DNA of 64,000 nt from Achromobacter pulmonis (GCF_002885955.2 NZ_POQS01000004.1:18519-82518); one strand, 5' to 3'; positions 17,308 to 26,924 are shown, counted from the first letter of the stretch. Numbers and translations are program-made. The notes: a model not told the origin generated them from the letters alone.

Positions 17308-20238
17308 CTATGCGTTCACCAACCACTTCCCAACGGCCGCGCCCCCTCTTTTCACGTAGTCAATACTGAAGGCCATAAGATCAGCGAGGTGGGCATCAAT
17401 CTGTCCTTTCGAAATCCCCGGCTGCACGCCATAGATGGCGAAACTGACTTTTTCCGCGCCCCGGTTCAGCAAGATCTCTTGCAACATTGCAAGATTGCCG
17501 ATCTTGAAGACTGACGGACGCCTATGCCGCCTTTCATTTATCCGATGCTCCACATGCTCGACCAACACACGGGATTCGCAATAAACAACTGACTTTAGTA
17601 GCTGGCAGGTGACTTCGTAGACGTCGTCAACACGGGCACCATTCGGTTCGCCCCCAGCTCCCTTGCAGTGATACAGACTGACGAGGACTCTGTCGTCTTC
17701 TTCTCGTGTGACCGCGATGTAGTCGGCGGCCTCCCCAGTCCTGTGGTCATAAACGAGGACCTCGAGATTTTCCTTCGCCCTGATCCACAATTCCAAATGT
17801 CTGTGGACGGTCATTCGTTCGGGATTATCGGCGTCAAACTCTCTACCGATCTCACAGCCATCCCACCCAGGGTTCTCGACGTCCTCATCAAGAAGCCGAT
17901 TGCTGGCCAGCTTCGGAGGCGGGTAGCAGTTCATCCCTTCGAACGATGACTTGTCGGCTGCGTAAAAGATTGGAGGGTGCATAGAAAGCCACTGGTCAAA
18001 ATCCAACCAGTCATCGTGCGTGCTAGATATTTCGACTTCCCAACCAGCGCCGTGCTGTCGAAACAATGCGCCCCCGGCTAAAGACATGCGGTAGGGCACC
18101 GCATCTGAGTCCGAGACGATTTCGAAATCCAGGCCATCAGGTCCTGAAGCGAATGACGAGAGCTCTAGATCAGTGATTTGGCGATAGAGCCACTGCTGCT
18201 GTCCAACACGTCGATATCTCAACCGGTGCGCCTGCTTGTAGGCATTGCGCGACCAGCTTCCACCAATGACAACATCTGGGATTCGCCGCAACGTCTGCGA
18301 ATGCTGGACGAGATCTAGCTGAGACTCTGCCAGCGTTTCGTCGCCATTCAAGCGATTGTTCAGCTTCGATATCCAGTCAAGGTATTGCGATACGGAGAGA
18401 CGTTGATTGCTCCATATACGCGAGTTACTGCTTGCTCCGATGGTTTCACGCTCGCCATCTTCCAATCCACTACCAAAGTAATGTCCTTGTACGTAGGCGC
18501 GCCCATCGCCCGGCGTGACCGCTCGCTCAGCACGAGGTCCAGTTAGCATGCGATAGGATTCTGCTTGCGAATTTATGGCCGTATTACGCAAGCCAACAGC
18601 GTAGAAGCGCATATCCGTAAGGCCGGCGCGCGCACGGATGGTCTCCTCGAAGCTCAAAGGTCTATGGTGATCCTTGGCCATGACCTGCATTAGTGCGATA
18701 TATAAGCGATCTGTTCTACGAGTGGAGCCGATGAAGCACAATCGTGTAGCAGCGTTGTAGGCCAGCAGGAAAACGTCGTGTCGTACATTTACAAGCACGT
18801 CAGCAGTCGCCCAGTTCGGCGGCTCATTGTCGACGGTCAAAAGCAGTGTGATCAATCCATCATCCGAGATCCACTGCTTAGCCAAGTGAAGCCTTCGCCC
18901 TATCAATGCCTCAAACAAAGTGAAGTCCGGGGCCACGTCGCACTGAAAGATTCGAGCATGGGCATATAGCTCAAATGACATTGGCGACACGGCGTCGTAG
19001 TCCGAGACTGTCTGCCTCTTCGGCTTCAAGATCTCCAAGATTGATTCATCGGCAGCCCCTTCGGCGAGCTGACGCCTCGCCTCTTCGTCGATAAGGGAAG
19101 CGATGTCCACTCCCTCTTGAAAGAGCCTTGCGGTGGCATCTTGCAGACGACTCACAGTCGACACTAAAGTAGCGTTGCCCGTCCGTTCATCGTTTGTTCG
19201 CGCGAACCGCCCTATGAACTGTATCGTTGGAACTAGGGAGCGGTGCGGCGCATGGAGTGCTGCGATCTTCAGCTTTGGAAAGTCATAGCCCTCCCCGAAC
19301 ATGTCAACGCAGACTATTCCTTCCAGCTCCCCCCGGAGCAAGGAGACCTCCAGTTGCTCCTGCCTCCGTTTGGAAATTCCGCTGTCGATCGCTTCTACCC
19401 TCACCCCAAGCCCGGCGTAAATCCCCGTTAGCTTCCTAGCAGCGGATATCGAGGATGCTCGCGCGAACAGTCGATGGTCGAATCCTTGCGCCTGATCTTC
19501 CCGCAGCTGTGCAATCGCCACCCTTGCGATGGCGAGGTCCACCTCGTCCTCATCGTGATCGTTATGCACAGGCGCTGGACGAAAGGAGACGCTCCCAAAC
19601 GCTTGTTCGCGAGACGCCTTGGAAACTGGATAGCTATATGCCAGACGGCCCGGAATTGGCTTTTTATCGCGCCTGAATGGAGTAGCCGTCAAGAAGACAA
19701 ACTTGGCGCGGGAGTAGTGACCGAGATACGCACTCCAAGTGTCTGCTGGAGCATGGTGCGCCTCGTCAAAGATAATCAAATCGAATAGGTCTGCGGGGCT
19801 TACGGGCTCCAGGACCGGCGATGTGCTCGCTGGCGTGGACACGACCACATCGAAAGTTCGAAGGGCAAGCCATTCATCGGCGCTTAATGGCCTGCCCTTC
19901 TGTGGATGTACATGAGGATTTTCTGCCTCCGCCGGTAAGACCTTGAGCTTGCGTAGCGTCGACAGTTCGCCGAAGTGAGCCGAGGTCTGTCGTCTCAGCA
20001 CATCCGTGGGTTCCACCACCAGCACACGGTTTGAGCCCAACAAAAAAGGAAGCGCCATGATCACGGCAGTCTTCCCATATCCAGTCGGCAAAGACACTAT
20101 GGCCGGCTCGTCGTAGACCGAAAAGTGGGCCGCCACAGAATGAAGAGCGCCCAACTGGCCTGGCCTAAAACCCGAGTTCGGACTGCTAATGGGTTTCAAA
20201 GCCAGCATGTGGCTATGTTCAATGAAGAAATCGGCCAC
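17308..20238 (-). CDS. Superfamily 2 DEAH-box helicase with C-terminal nuclease-like domain
   Basis: This 976-aa protein has a ResIII-type helicase core: Walker A PTGYGKT (51-57), DEAH (158-161), motif III TATPFRR (184-190) and motif VI QFIGRFAR (340-347). About 450 residues of unrecognised sequence follow. The last 150 residues contain GEAADYIAV (Glu836, Asp839) followed by VSLYHCK (His857, Lys859) and then DDVYEVTCQLLKSV. This E/D...D...xCK spacing resembles PD-(D/E)XK nucleases. A helicase fused to a nuclease in an island suggests phage or plasmid defence, but no methylase or known partner lies beside it. A 39-aa membrane peptide gene lies 96 bp upstream on the same strand. The domain call is firm for the helicase and tentative for the nuclease. 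Confidence 0.85.
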   Translation of the reverse strand: MADFFIEHSHMLALKPISSPNSGFRPGQLGALHSVAAHFSVYDEPAIVSLPTGYGKTAVIMALPFLLGSNRVLVVEPTDVLRRQTSAHFGELSTLRKLKVLPAEAENPHVHPQKGRPLSADEWLALRTFDVVVSTPASTSPVLEPVSPADLFDLIIFDEAHHAPADTWSAYLGHYSRAKFVFLTATPFRRDKKPIPGRLAYSYPVSKASREQAFGSVSFRPAPVHNDHDEDEVDLAIARVAIAQLREDQAQGFDHRLFARASSISAARKLTGIYAGLGVRVEAIDSGISKRRQEQLEVSLLRGELEGIVCVDMFGEGYDFPKLKIAALHAPHRSLVPTIQFIGRFARTNDERTGNATLVSTVSRLQDATARLFQEGVDIASLIDEEARRQLAEGAADESILEILKPKRQTVSDYDAVSPMSFELYAHARIFQCDVAPDFTLFEALIGRRLHLAKQWISDDGLITLLLTVDNEPPNWATADVLVNVRHDVFLLAYNAATRLCFIGSTRRTDRLYIALMQVMAKDHHRPLSFEETIRARAGLTDMRFYAVGLRNTAINSQAESYRMLTGPRAERAVTPGDGRAYVQGHYFGSGLEDGERETIGASSNSRIWSNQRLSVSQYLDWISKLNNRLNGDETLAESQLDLVQHSQTLRRIPDVVIGGSWSRNAYKQAHRLRYRRVGQQQWLYRQITDLELSSFASGPDGLDFEIVSDSDAVPYRMSLAGGALFRQHGAGWEVEISSTHDDWLDFDQWLSMHPPIFYAADKSSFEGMNCYPPPKLASNRLLDEDVENPGWDGCEIGREFDADNPERMTVHRHLELWIRAKENLEVLVYDHRTGEAADYIAVTREEDDRVLVSLYHCKGAGGEPNGARVDDVYEVTCQLLKSVVYCESRVLVEHVEHRINERRHRRPSVFKIGNLAMLQEILLNRGAEKVSFAIYGVQPGISKGQIDAHLADLMAFSIDYVKRGGAAVGKWLVNA

Positions 20239-20334
20239 GTCCCCCTCCCGGAATGAACTAGATGACCAATTGTTACTTCAAAGAACATAACAAGCCAGCC
20301 TAATCTTTGAGACCTACTCCGAATTATTGCCGCT

Positions 20335-20454
20335 TCAGGTCTGATGGTCTTCTTTGTTGCGCCCTTCGGAACGAGCGATGTTATTCGCGACCCAAAGGCC
20401 GAATGCGATAACAGCTACAAGTACTCCGAGCATCACCGTAGTACCCAAGTCCAT
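20335..20454 (-). CDS. Small single-pass membrane protein (39 aa)
   Basis: The product starts MDLGTTVMLG, continues as one hydrophobic helix (about residues 6-25, ending FGLWVANN) and ends in a short charged tail (RSEGRNKEDHQT). The ATG at 20454 has a GGAG Shine-Dalgarno sequence 8 nt upstream, which raises confidence above chance. It lies on the same strand as the helicase gene, 96 bp before it, and could be co-transcribed. Small one-helix proteins include toxins of type I systems and membrane regulators; nothing identifies which, if any, this is. Confidence 0.5.
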   Translation of the reverse strand: MDLGTTVMLGVLVAVIAFGLWVANNIARSEGRNKEDHQT

Positions 20455-22294
20455 ACACTTTTCTCCACAAACACAGCCCTATCGGTACGCCTGATGATAG
20501 CAATCACCGCCGGATATGAACTGCGAATCCGCAGCACAACGCAACATCGTTCGTAACAGGAAACCCGTTGGGATCCTGCTGGGTTCCTACTCGGTTAACC
20601 GCCGGTTCCCACAACAAAACCTAGAGCGGCACTCGACCAGTTGGGTTCTAAAACACCGCGTACAGGAGCGCGCTGTGCCCCAGCACAGTTGTTCAGATCT
20701 TGAGGTCCATGAGCGCCGCTGACACAGGATCCATGGCCATCCTCATAGGAGAAATACCCACGAAGCGAGGGAACCTGGGGGCCTGTAGCGGAAACCCAGC
20801 AGGTTATGGCCAGGTTTTACTTTCGAACCCAGTGCAAACCGGATGCAAAGCTACCAATCCCAATCCCATTCCCAATCCCAAATCTTTTACTGGCTACGCC
20901 AGTGTCAACAGCGTCTGCGCCGCTGTCTGACCTGATAAGCCACAATAGGCCGGACCAATTCCAGATGGGACGCCCTCGCAGATGCAGTGATGGTCCTTAG
21001 ACGCGTCCACAGCCCGCATGAGCGGTCGAAACACCCCGGGTGACGGGTAGGCAGCCACATTAGAGCCATTGCAGTCCAGAGCGCGTTCTGCGCGGTCTCG
21101 CGCTCTGTTTCTGAAACGCGAGTCGAATCTCCGAATTTTTGCCTTGCAGGGTCTAGAAGACGGTTGGGGCGCCGTGCAAAAGAAAGTGGGCAAGTCCGAG
21201 GGTCTGGCCAGAGTCCTGTATTGCACAATCCAACGACTCCGCTCGCTAGAACGAGAGACCGCCGAGCCAGCCTTCCCCTTTGTCCGTGGCAAGAATCGAT
21301 GCCCACCGGAGCGCCAAGCTTCCCCGCACATTGGGAACATTTGATAGGGGATTTTGATAAGGTGTTTGAAAAGGGCTTTGACTGATGGCGTCGGCACTTG
21401 ATCTCTACGCCAGCTAAGCACTCCGGGTCTGTTCGATGGTCCACAACGGGACAACCGCCCCGCTCCCCGCCCACCGTCAGTGAAGGTGGAACAATCAACG
21501 GTTCATGATGTTCCAGACGTACGTGACCGTGGCGGCAACTGTCCGGCGCCGGCGTCTCAAGGTGGGAGTTAATTTGCAACGCCACGAGCCGGACGGTTGC
21601 GGCGGCGTGAAATCTACGGACCTGCCGACAAGTTTCAGCGCCTCATACGCGGGATCGCGGCCCGCGGCCAGCCCGGTGTCGACTCAGCGAAATAATCTGT
21701 TAGCCGTCTGAAAGACTCTGTGTCCCTGTCGCAGCCACTCAGACATTGCGCTGGCAACTCCTACCTCCATTGTCGAAAGGGCACCCCTCGTATCAGTACT
21801 AGGTTAAAGGATGCCCTATCCCCTCATTCCCGTACTAGGCCAAGTCTCCGCGGTTCGGGTCGGATAGACCGTCGACTTTGATTTCTCTCAGCGCAGCTCA
21901 TAGCGCATTTGACACTGAGGTGTGCAGTATGGTCTCAGTGCAATGCACACAGCACATGCAGAGTACAGGCCGCGACGCTTTAAAAGTGCCACCGGGGAAG
22001 ACCGGTCCACAGCACAGCTCGGCATTTGCTCCGCTAACGAATAAGGCCGCGAGGATGGAAGGGGCGAGGGGTCGTAACGATTCAACTGTCGCGTGGTGCC
22101 GCCGATGCTCTGCGACCTGGGCTCGGAACTCTCACGTTGCTGCCCCAGCGCACGGCCTGATGAGCCCAAAGTGCAGCGAGCTGCCCGCCCCAACCAAGCA
22201 GAGACCCGGCAAGTGCCGAAACGCGCTATTGCCACCGAGTGCACATCCTTGCCTTGATGCCGCCTGAACTTGCTCACCGCCAACTGCAAGTTCG
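20455..22294. other. Gene-poor right arm of the island
   Basis: About 1.8 kb with no gene I can support. Long frames exist (for example 20905-21585, minus) but lack Shine-Dalgarno sequences and have random-looking composition rich in Arg, Ser, Pro and Cys. A hexamer repeat lies at 20854-20880. Imperfect inverted copies of CCTGCTGGGTTCC occur at 20575-20587 and 20790-20803. GTACTAGG occurs twice between 21799 and 21841. This looks like decayed mobile DNA; no integrase remnant could be recognised. Confidence 0.6.
20854..20880. repeat. Hexanucleotide tandem repeat (CCCAAT/CCCATT)
   Basis: About four and a half copies of a CCCAAT-type hexamer with one variant unit (CCCATT). It lies in non-coding DNA. 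It could vary in length by slippage, but no gene is positioned to be switched by it. Confidence 0.7.
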
Positions 22295-22318
22295 TTGTCC
22301 CATATGTTGTCCCATATG
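22295..22318. repeat. 12-bp tandem direct repeat beside the tRNA gene
   Basis: TTGTCCCATATG occurs twice back to back, 55 bp from the 3' end of tRNA-Pro on the island side. Short direct repeats in such a position can be arm-type sites for a tyrosine integrase or its excisionase, but no integrase gene is in the window to support this. Confidence 0.6.
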
Positions 22319-22325
22319 CCAAGCA

Positions 22326-22365
22326 AAGAAAAAGGGTTAGCTCAATGACATTGAGCTAACCCTTT
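22326..22365 (-). terminator. Strong terminator after tRNA-Pro
   Basis: A 17-bp perfect palindrome around GGGTTAGCTCAATG/CATTGAGCTAACCC is followed on the minus strand by TTTTTCTT. It lies 8 bp past the tRNA 3' end. It is symmetric enough to work in both directions and would insulate the core genes from the island. Confidence 0.85.
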
Positions 22366-22373
22366 GATTTTAT

Positions 22374-22450
22374 TGGTCGGGGCGGTGGGATTCGAACTCA
22401 CGACCCTCTGCTCCCAAAGCAGATGCGCTACCAGGCTGCGCTACGCCCCG
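22374..22450 (-). tRNA. tRNA-Pro (anticodon UGG)
   Basis: The 77-nt gene begins CGGGGCGTAGCGCAG and ends in an encoded CCA. The acceptor stem CGGGGCG pairs with CGCCCCG. The anticodon arm TCTGC-TTTGGGA-GCAGA places TGG at the anticodon, and the T arm has TTCGAAT. A TATAGT element (22466-22461) lies about 10 nt upstream as a likely -10. tRNA 3' ends are common integration sites, and all island features lie on its 3' side, so this gene probably marks the island border. Confidence 0.97.
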
Positions 22451-22524
22451 AAGGGTGGCAACTATACCAGATACTGAGGGGCCGGCCCATGACGGCGGCC
22501 TGTCCGTGATCCTCCATTTCCTGA

Positions 22525-22553
22525 TTGACACCTATATATTTGAAGCCTAAATT
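22525..22553 (+). promoter_or_regulatory. Sigma-70 promoter of the MFS transporter gene
   Basis: A perfect TTGACA (22525-22530), 17-nt spacer and TAAATT (22548-22553) lie about 75 nt before the start codon at 22629. Confidence 0.75.
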
Positions 22554-22628
22554 AAATACGGCTTCCGACGCCGTGGGACGACCGCGTGCGCCGCTGGCGC
22601 GATTCTATAAACACGCATCGGGAAACAC

Positions 22629-23978
22629 ATGGCAAACGCCTCCGCTCCATCCGCCTGGGCCACGCCCGCGCGGACCACTCATACCGTTCTCTTCGTCTGC
22701 TGGCTGGCCATTCTGTTCGAAGGCTACGACGTGGGCGTGATGGGGGCCGTGCTGCCGGCCTTGGCCGAGGACAAGAACTGGGCGCTCAGCCCGATGCAGT
22801 TGGGGGTGCTGGGCAGCTACGCGCTGGCCGGGATGTTCGTGGGGTCGTTCGCGGTGGGCACGCTGAGCGATCTGCTGGGCCGCCGGCGCATGCTGCTGGC
22901 CTGCGTGACGCTGTTTTCGCTGACGATGATAGGCGCGGCATGGGCGCCCACGCCGGGCTGGTTCGGGCTGTTCCGTTTCATCGGCGGGCTGGGGCTGGGC
23001 GGGGTGATTCCCGCCGCGGCGGCGCTGACCATCGAGTATTCGCCGCCGGCCAAACGCGGCTTCAATTACGGCGTGATGTATTCGGGCTATTCGCTGGGCA
23101 TTCTGTGTTCGGCGGCGGTGGCGATGGCGCTGCTCAGCCACTGGGGCTGGCGCGCGGTGATCGCGGTGGGCGCCCTGCCCCTGCTGCTGGTGCCGCTGCT
23201 GGCGCGGCTGTTGCCGGAGTCGCTGGAGTACCTGCTGGCCAAGGGCGACGAGGCCGGCGCGCGGGCGCAGGCGCAGCGCCTGGGCATCGCGTCGCTGGAC
23301 GCGTTCCGTCCGCAGGCGGCCGGTTCGAAGGCCACGTGGCGCGACGTGATGACGGCGGTGTTCGCGCCGCGCCAGCTGCGCGCCACGCTGTGCTTCTGGG
23401 TGGCGCTGTTCCTGGGCATGATGCTGGTGTATGGCTTGAACACGTGGCTGCCGCAGATCATGCGCAAGAACGGGTATGACCTGGGGTCCAGCATTTCCTT
23501 CCTGCTGGTGTTCAGCCTGGCCTCGGCCATCGGCGGCCTGGTGCTCGGGCAGTTCGCCGACAAGACCGAGCCGCGCCGGATCGTGGCGCTGTTCTATCTG
23601 GCCGGCGCTGCCGGCATTTATTGCCTGACCTACAACAATCCGCTGGCGGTGAATTATCTGTGGGTGGCGCTGGCCGGCGTGGGCAGCATTTCCTCGTCGC
23701 TGATCCTGACCGGTTATCTGGCGGGTTACTACCCCGCCCATGCGCGCGGCGCCGCCACCGGCTGGGCGCTGTCGTTCGCCCGCATCGGCGCCATGAGCGG
23801 CCCCATCGTGGGCGGCTATCTGGCCGCGCTGCAGCTGCCGCTGGCCTGGAATTTCATCGCGTTCTCCAGCGCGGCCGTGCTGGCGGCGGTGTGCGTGATC
23901 CTGATCCCGCGCCGCCATGCCGAAGCGCCCCGGGAACAGGCCGCGGGCGGCGCCGCGCGGGCGCTGCAGCGGCAGTAG
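22629..23978 (+). CDS. MFS transporter, aromatic acid:H+ symporter type
   Basis: This 449-aa permease has twelve predicted membrane helices. The N-terminal motif FEGYDVGVMGAVLP (helix 1) and the loop GTLSDLLGRRRM between helices 2 and 3 are characteristic of the AAHS group (PcaK, BenK, MhpT relatives), which import benzoate- or hydroxybenzoate-type acids with protons. It is the first gene on the core side of the tRNA and stands alone, convergent with pstB. No catabolic genes adjoin it, so the substrate cannot be decided. Confidence 0.88.
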   Translation: MANASAPSAWATPARTTHTVLFVCWLAILFEGYDVGVMGAVLPALAEDKNWALSPMQLGVLGSYALAGMFVGSFAVGTLSDLLGRRRMLLACVTLFSLTMIGAAWAPTPGWFGLFRFIGGLGLGGVIPAAAALTIEYSPPAKRGFNYGVMYSGYSLGILCSAAVAMALLSHWGWRAVIAVGALPLLLVPLLARLLPESLEYLLAKGDEAGARAQAQRLGIASLDAFRPQAAGSKATWRDVMTAVFAPRQLRATLCFWVALFLGMMLVYGLNTWLPQIMRKNGYDLGSSISFLLVFSLASAIGGLVLGQFADKTEPRRIVALFYLAGAAGIYCLTYNNPLAVNYLWVALAGVGSISSSLILTGYLAGYYPAHARGAATGWALSFARIGAMSGPIVGGYLAALQLPLAWNFIAFSSAAVLAAVCVILIPRRHAEAPREQAAGGAARALQRQ

Positions 23979-23985
23979 GACGCGA

Positions 23986-24016
23986 AAAGCAAAACGGCGC
24001 GCCAGCGGCGCGCCGT
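23986..24016 (-). terminator. Terminator of pstSCAB
   Basis: A perfect 10-bp stem ACGGCGCGCC/GGCGCGCCGT with a 3-nt loop is followed on the minus strand by TTTTGCTTTT. It lies between the convergent pstB and MFS genes and may serve both. Confidence 0.8.
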
Positions 24017-24035
24017 ATGCGGACTGCTGCGCCGC

Positions 24036-24812
24036 TCAGCCGAAACGGCCGGTGATGTAGTCTTCGGTTTCCTTGCGCGCGGGCTTGACGAAGATCTGGT
24101 CGGTCTGGCCGAATTCCATCAGCTCGCCCAGGTACATGTAGGCGGTGAAGTCCGAGCAGCGGGCCGCCTGCTGCATGTTGTGGGTGACGATGACGACGGT
24201 GTAGTCGTTCTTGAGTTCGGCGATCAGCTCTTCGATCTTGGCGGTGGAAATCGGGTCCAGCGCCGAGCACGGCTCGTCGAGCAGCAGCACTTCGGGCTTG
24301 ATGGCCACGCCGCGCGCGATACACAGACGCTGCTGCTGGCCGCCCGACAGGCTGTTGCCGTTCTGGTGCAGCTTGTCCTTGACTTCGTTCCACAGCGCGG
24401 CCTTGCTCAAGGCCCATTCCACGCGCTCGTCCATCTCGCCCTTGGACAGGCGCTCGAACAGGCGCACGCCGAAAGCGATGTTGTCGTAGATGCTCATGGG
24501 GAACGGCGTGGGCTTCTGGAACACCATGCCGACCTTGGCGCGGATCAGCGAGATGTCGGTCTTGGCGGTCAGCAGGTTCTCGCCGTCGAGGATGATCTCG
24601 CCCTCGGCGCGCTGGCCGGGGTAGAGCTCGAACATGCGGTTGAAGGTGCGCAGCAGCGTGGACTTGCCGCAGCCCGAGGGACCGATGAAGGCGGTGACCT
24701 TCTTCTCCTGGATCGACATGTTCACATTGCGGATCGCATGGAACTTGCCGTAGTAGAAGTTCAGGTTCTTGACCTCGATCTTGTTCTTGACGGCGGTAGC
24801 GGTGTTTTCCAT
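24036..24812 (-). CDS. pstB: PstB, phosphate ABC transporter ATPase
   Basis: This 258-aa ATPase has Walker A GPSGCGKS (about residues 42-49), the signature LSGGQQQR and Walker [13 protein letters not shown], all normal for PstB. It powers uptake of phosphate through PstCA and also takes part in signalling of phosphate status to PhoR. It is the last gene of pstSCAB and is followed by a terminator. phoU, often the next gene, is not in this cluster. Confidence 0.97.
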   Translation of the reverse strand: MENTATAVKNKIEVKNLNFYYGKFHAIRNVNMSIQEKKVTAFIGPSGCGKSTLLRTFNRMFELYPGQRAEGEIILDGENLLTAKTDISLIRAKVGMVFQKPTPFPMSIYDNIAFGVRLFERLSKGEMDERVEWALSKAALWNEVKDKLHQNGNSLSGGQQQRLCIARGVAIKPEVLLLDEPCSALDPISTAKIEELIAELKNDYTVVIVTHNMQQAARCSDFTAYMYLGELMEFGQTDQIFVKPARKETEDYITGRFG

Positions 24813-24860
24813 TTGGTTTCCCTTGCCGCCGGCGCGCGCCGCGCGCCGGCATGGCGATCT

Positions 24861-25715
24861 TTACTTGCGGAACATGTTGCGGGCAATGATGTTGATGCCC
24901 AGCACCAGCAGCGTGATCAGCGTGGCCCCGGCCCAGGCCAGGTCGTTCCAGTCCTTGAAGGGGCTGGCGGCGTATTGGTAGATGACGACCGGCAGGTTGG
25001 CCATCGGCCCGTTCATGTTGAAGGACATGAACTGGTTGGACAGCGCGGTGAACAGCAGCGGCGCGGTCTCGCCCGAGATGCGGGCGATGGCCAGCAGCAC
25101 GCCGGTGATGATGCCGGTCTTGGCGGCGCGATAGCACACCAGGGTGATCATGCGCCACTTGGGACAGCCAAGCGCGGCCGCGGCCTCGCGCAGGCTGTTG
25201 GGCACCAGCAGCAGCATGTTGTCGGTGGTGCGCACCACCACCGGAATCACCAGGATGGACAGCGCCAGCGAGCCGGCCCAGCCGGAGTAATGGCCCACCT
25301 GCGCCACGTACACGGCGTAGATGAAGAGACCGATGATGATGGACGGGGCCGACAGCAGCACGTCGTTCAGGAAGCGCGTGGCCGGCGCCAGCCAGCCGCG
25401 CTGGCCGTATTCGGCCAGGTAGGTGCCGGCCAGGATGCCGACGGGCGTGCCGATCAGCGTGCCCACGCCGGCCATGGCGATGCTGCCGAAGATGGCGTTG
25501 ACCAGGCCGCCGGCCTGTCCGGGCGGCGGCGTGATTTCGGTGAAGAGCGCCAGCGACAGCGCCGGCGCGCCCTTGGTCAGCAGGGTCAGAATGATCCAGA
25601 ACAGCCAGAACAGCCCGAAGGTCAGCGTGCCCAGCGAGATGGTGAGCATCACGCGATTGACCACGCGGCGCCGGCGATAGATGCCGTTCTGCATGTTGAG
25701 TACGGATACAGCCAT
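24861..25715 (-). CDS. pstA: PstA, phosphate ABC transporter permease
   Basis: This 284-aa inner-membrane permease has about six helices and the cytoplasmic EAA-type loop ([16 protein letters not shown]) that docks with PstB. It forms the phosphate channel with PstC. It lies between pstC and pstB with short gaps, in one operon. Length and order are standard. Confidence 0.96.
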   Translation of the reverse strand: MAVSVLNMQNGIYRRRRVVNRVMLTISLGTLTFGLFWLFWIILTLLTKGAPALSLALFTEITPPPGQAGGLVNAIFGSIAMAGVGTLIGTPVGILAGTYLAEYGQRGWLAPATRFLNDVLLSAPSIIIGLFIYAVYVAQVGHYSGWAGSLALSILVIPVVVRTTDNMLLLVPNSLREAAAALGCPKWRMITLVCYRAAKTGIITGVLLAIARISGETAPLLFTALSNQFMSFNMNGPMANLPVVIYQYAASPFKDWNDLAWAGATLITLLVLGINIIARNMFRK

Positions 25716-25741
25716 GATGTTTTCCTTGTGCTCGCGGCGCG

Positions 25742-26758
25742 TCAGGTTTTCTTGCCTTCGTTGGCCGACAGGCGCACCAGCAGCATCTTGGCCAGGGCCA
25801 GCACGATCGTCGTGATCAGGAACAGGATCAGGCCCAGTTCCAGCAGCGCGGACTTCTGGATGCCGCCGGCTTCGTTGAATTCATTGGCCAGGGCCGAGGC
25901 GATGGAGTTGCCGGGGGAGAACAGCGAGCCGGACCACTTGAATGCGTTGCCGATGACGAAGGTCACGGCCATGGTCTCGCCCAGCGCGCGTCCCAGGCCC
26001 AGCATGATGCCGCCGATGACGCCGGATTTGGTGAAAGGCAGCACGACGCGCCACATGACTTCCCAGGTGGTGCTGCCCAGGCCGTAGGCCGATTCCTTGA
26101 GCATGGTGGGCACCAGTTCGAACACGTCGCGCATGACCGCGGCGATGAACGGGATGATCATGATCGAGAGGATCAGGCCCGCCGTGAAGATACCGATGCC
26201 GAACGGCGGGCCGGCGAAGATGCCGCCGATCACGGGCAGTTCGCCCAGGGTGGCGATAAGAAACGGCTGCACGTACTGCTGAAAAACAGGGACAAATACG
26301 AACAGGCCCCACATGCCATAGATGATGGAGGGGATGGCCGCCAGCATTTCGACCGCGGTGCCCAGCGGGCGGCGCAGCCAGGTCGGCGACAGTTCGGTCA
26401 GGAAGATGGCGATGCCGAACGACACGGGCACGGCGATGATGAGCGCGATGGCCGAGGTCAGCAGCGTGCCGATGATGGGCACCACGGCGCCGTAGTTCTG
26501 GTTGACGGGGTCCCAGTCGTTGAGCCACAGGAACGACAGGCCGTACTTGGCCAGCGACTCGCGGCTGCCGTAGATCAGGGAGACCATGATCGCCGCCAGC
26601 AGGATGAACACCAGAAAGGCGAACAGGCGCGTCAGGTTCTTGAATAGCGCATCCATCAGCGCGTTGTTGTTTTGCTTCATAGGCGAAGGCGTGCCGGTAG
26701 TCACGGAGTCCGCCACGCTGGGCGGAAGCGGCACACTATTATCCATTACCGCGCTCAT
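25742..26758 (-). CDS. pstC: PstC, phosphate ABC transporter permease
   Basis: This 338-aa permease has a hydrophilic N-terminal tail of about 40 residues, then about six helices, with the docking loop ([16 protein letters not shown]) near the middle. It partners PstA in the phosphate channel. A strong hairpin in the 166-bp gap to pstS (26807-26848) probably makes expression of pstCAB lower than that of pstS. Confidence 0.96.
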   Translation of the reverse strand: MSAVMDNSVPLPPSVADSVTTGTPSPMKQNNNALMDALFKNLTRLFAFLVFILLAAIMVSLIYGSRESLAKYGLSFLWLNDWDPVNQNYGAVVPIIGTLLTSAIALIIAVPVSFGIAIFLTELSPTWLRRPLGTAVEMLAAIPSIIYGMWGLFVFVPVFQQYVQPFLIATLGELPVIGGIFAGPPFGIGIFTAGLILSIMIIPFIAAVMRDVFELVPTMLKESAYGLGSTTWEVMWRVVLPFTKSGVIGGIMLGLGRALGETMAVTFVIGNAFKWSGSLFSPGNSIASALANEFNEAGGIQKSALLELGLILFLITTIVLALAKMLLVRLSANEGKKT

Positions 26759-26806
26759 GGATGGACTTTCCTTGGAAAGCTGAGGGAGAAACTAGGGGTT
26801 TACGGC

Positions 26807-26848
26807 GGACCGCCCCGGGATTCCTGTTGGGGAATTTCGGGGCGGTCC
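26807..26848. promoter_or_regulatory. Stem-loop between pstS and pstC
   Basis: A perfect outer stem GGACCGCCCC/GGGGCGGTCC encloses further pairing (GGGATTCC with GGAATTTC). There is no T run after it on the minus strand. Such structures after a binding-protein gene usually stabilise the upstream mRNA or cause partial termination, which would give excess PstS. Confidence 0.7.
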
Positions 26849-26849
26849 T

Positions 26850-26916
26850 GATGGCTTACGCGCGGCGGGGAGCGGAGTTCCTGATTATGGGATCTCGCGC
26901 TACACCCATCCTGCGG
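26850..26916. repeat. 67-bp dispersed hairpin repeat, copy 1
   Basis: It begins GATGGCTTACGCGCG and ends CGCGCTACACCCATCCTGCGG. A second 67-bp copy lies at 56694-56760 with nearly the same ends and a different middle. The ends are partly complementary (GATGG...CGCG with CGCG...CCATC), so each copy can fold. It lies between pstS and pstC. Confidence 0.7.
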
Positions 26917-26924
26917 TCGCCCGT

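Noticed and set aside
17308..20238. Known Hachiman- or type III restriction-type system
   Set aside because: No HamA-like gene and no methylase partner is adjacent, so a named system cannot be supported.
20854..20880. Possible CRISPR array
   Set aside because: A hexamer tandem repeat with no spacers, and no cas genes in the window.
20905..21585. 226-aa minus-strand frame in the gene-poor stretch
   Set aside because: No Shine-Dalgarno sequence, composition rich in Arg, Ser and Cys, no recognisable motif; a competing frame overlaps it.
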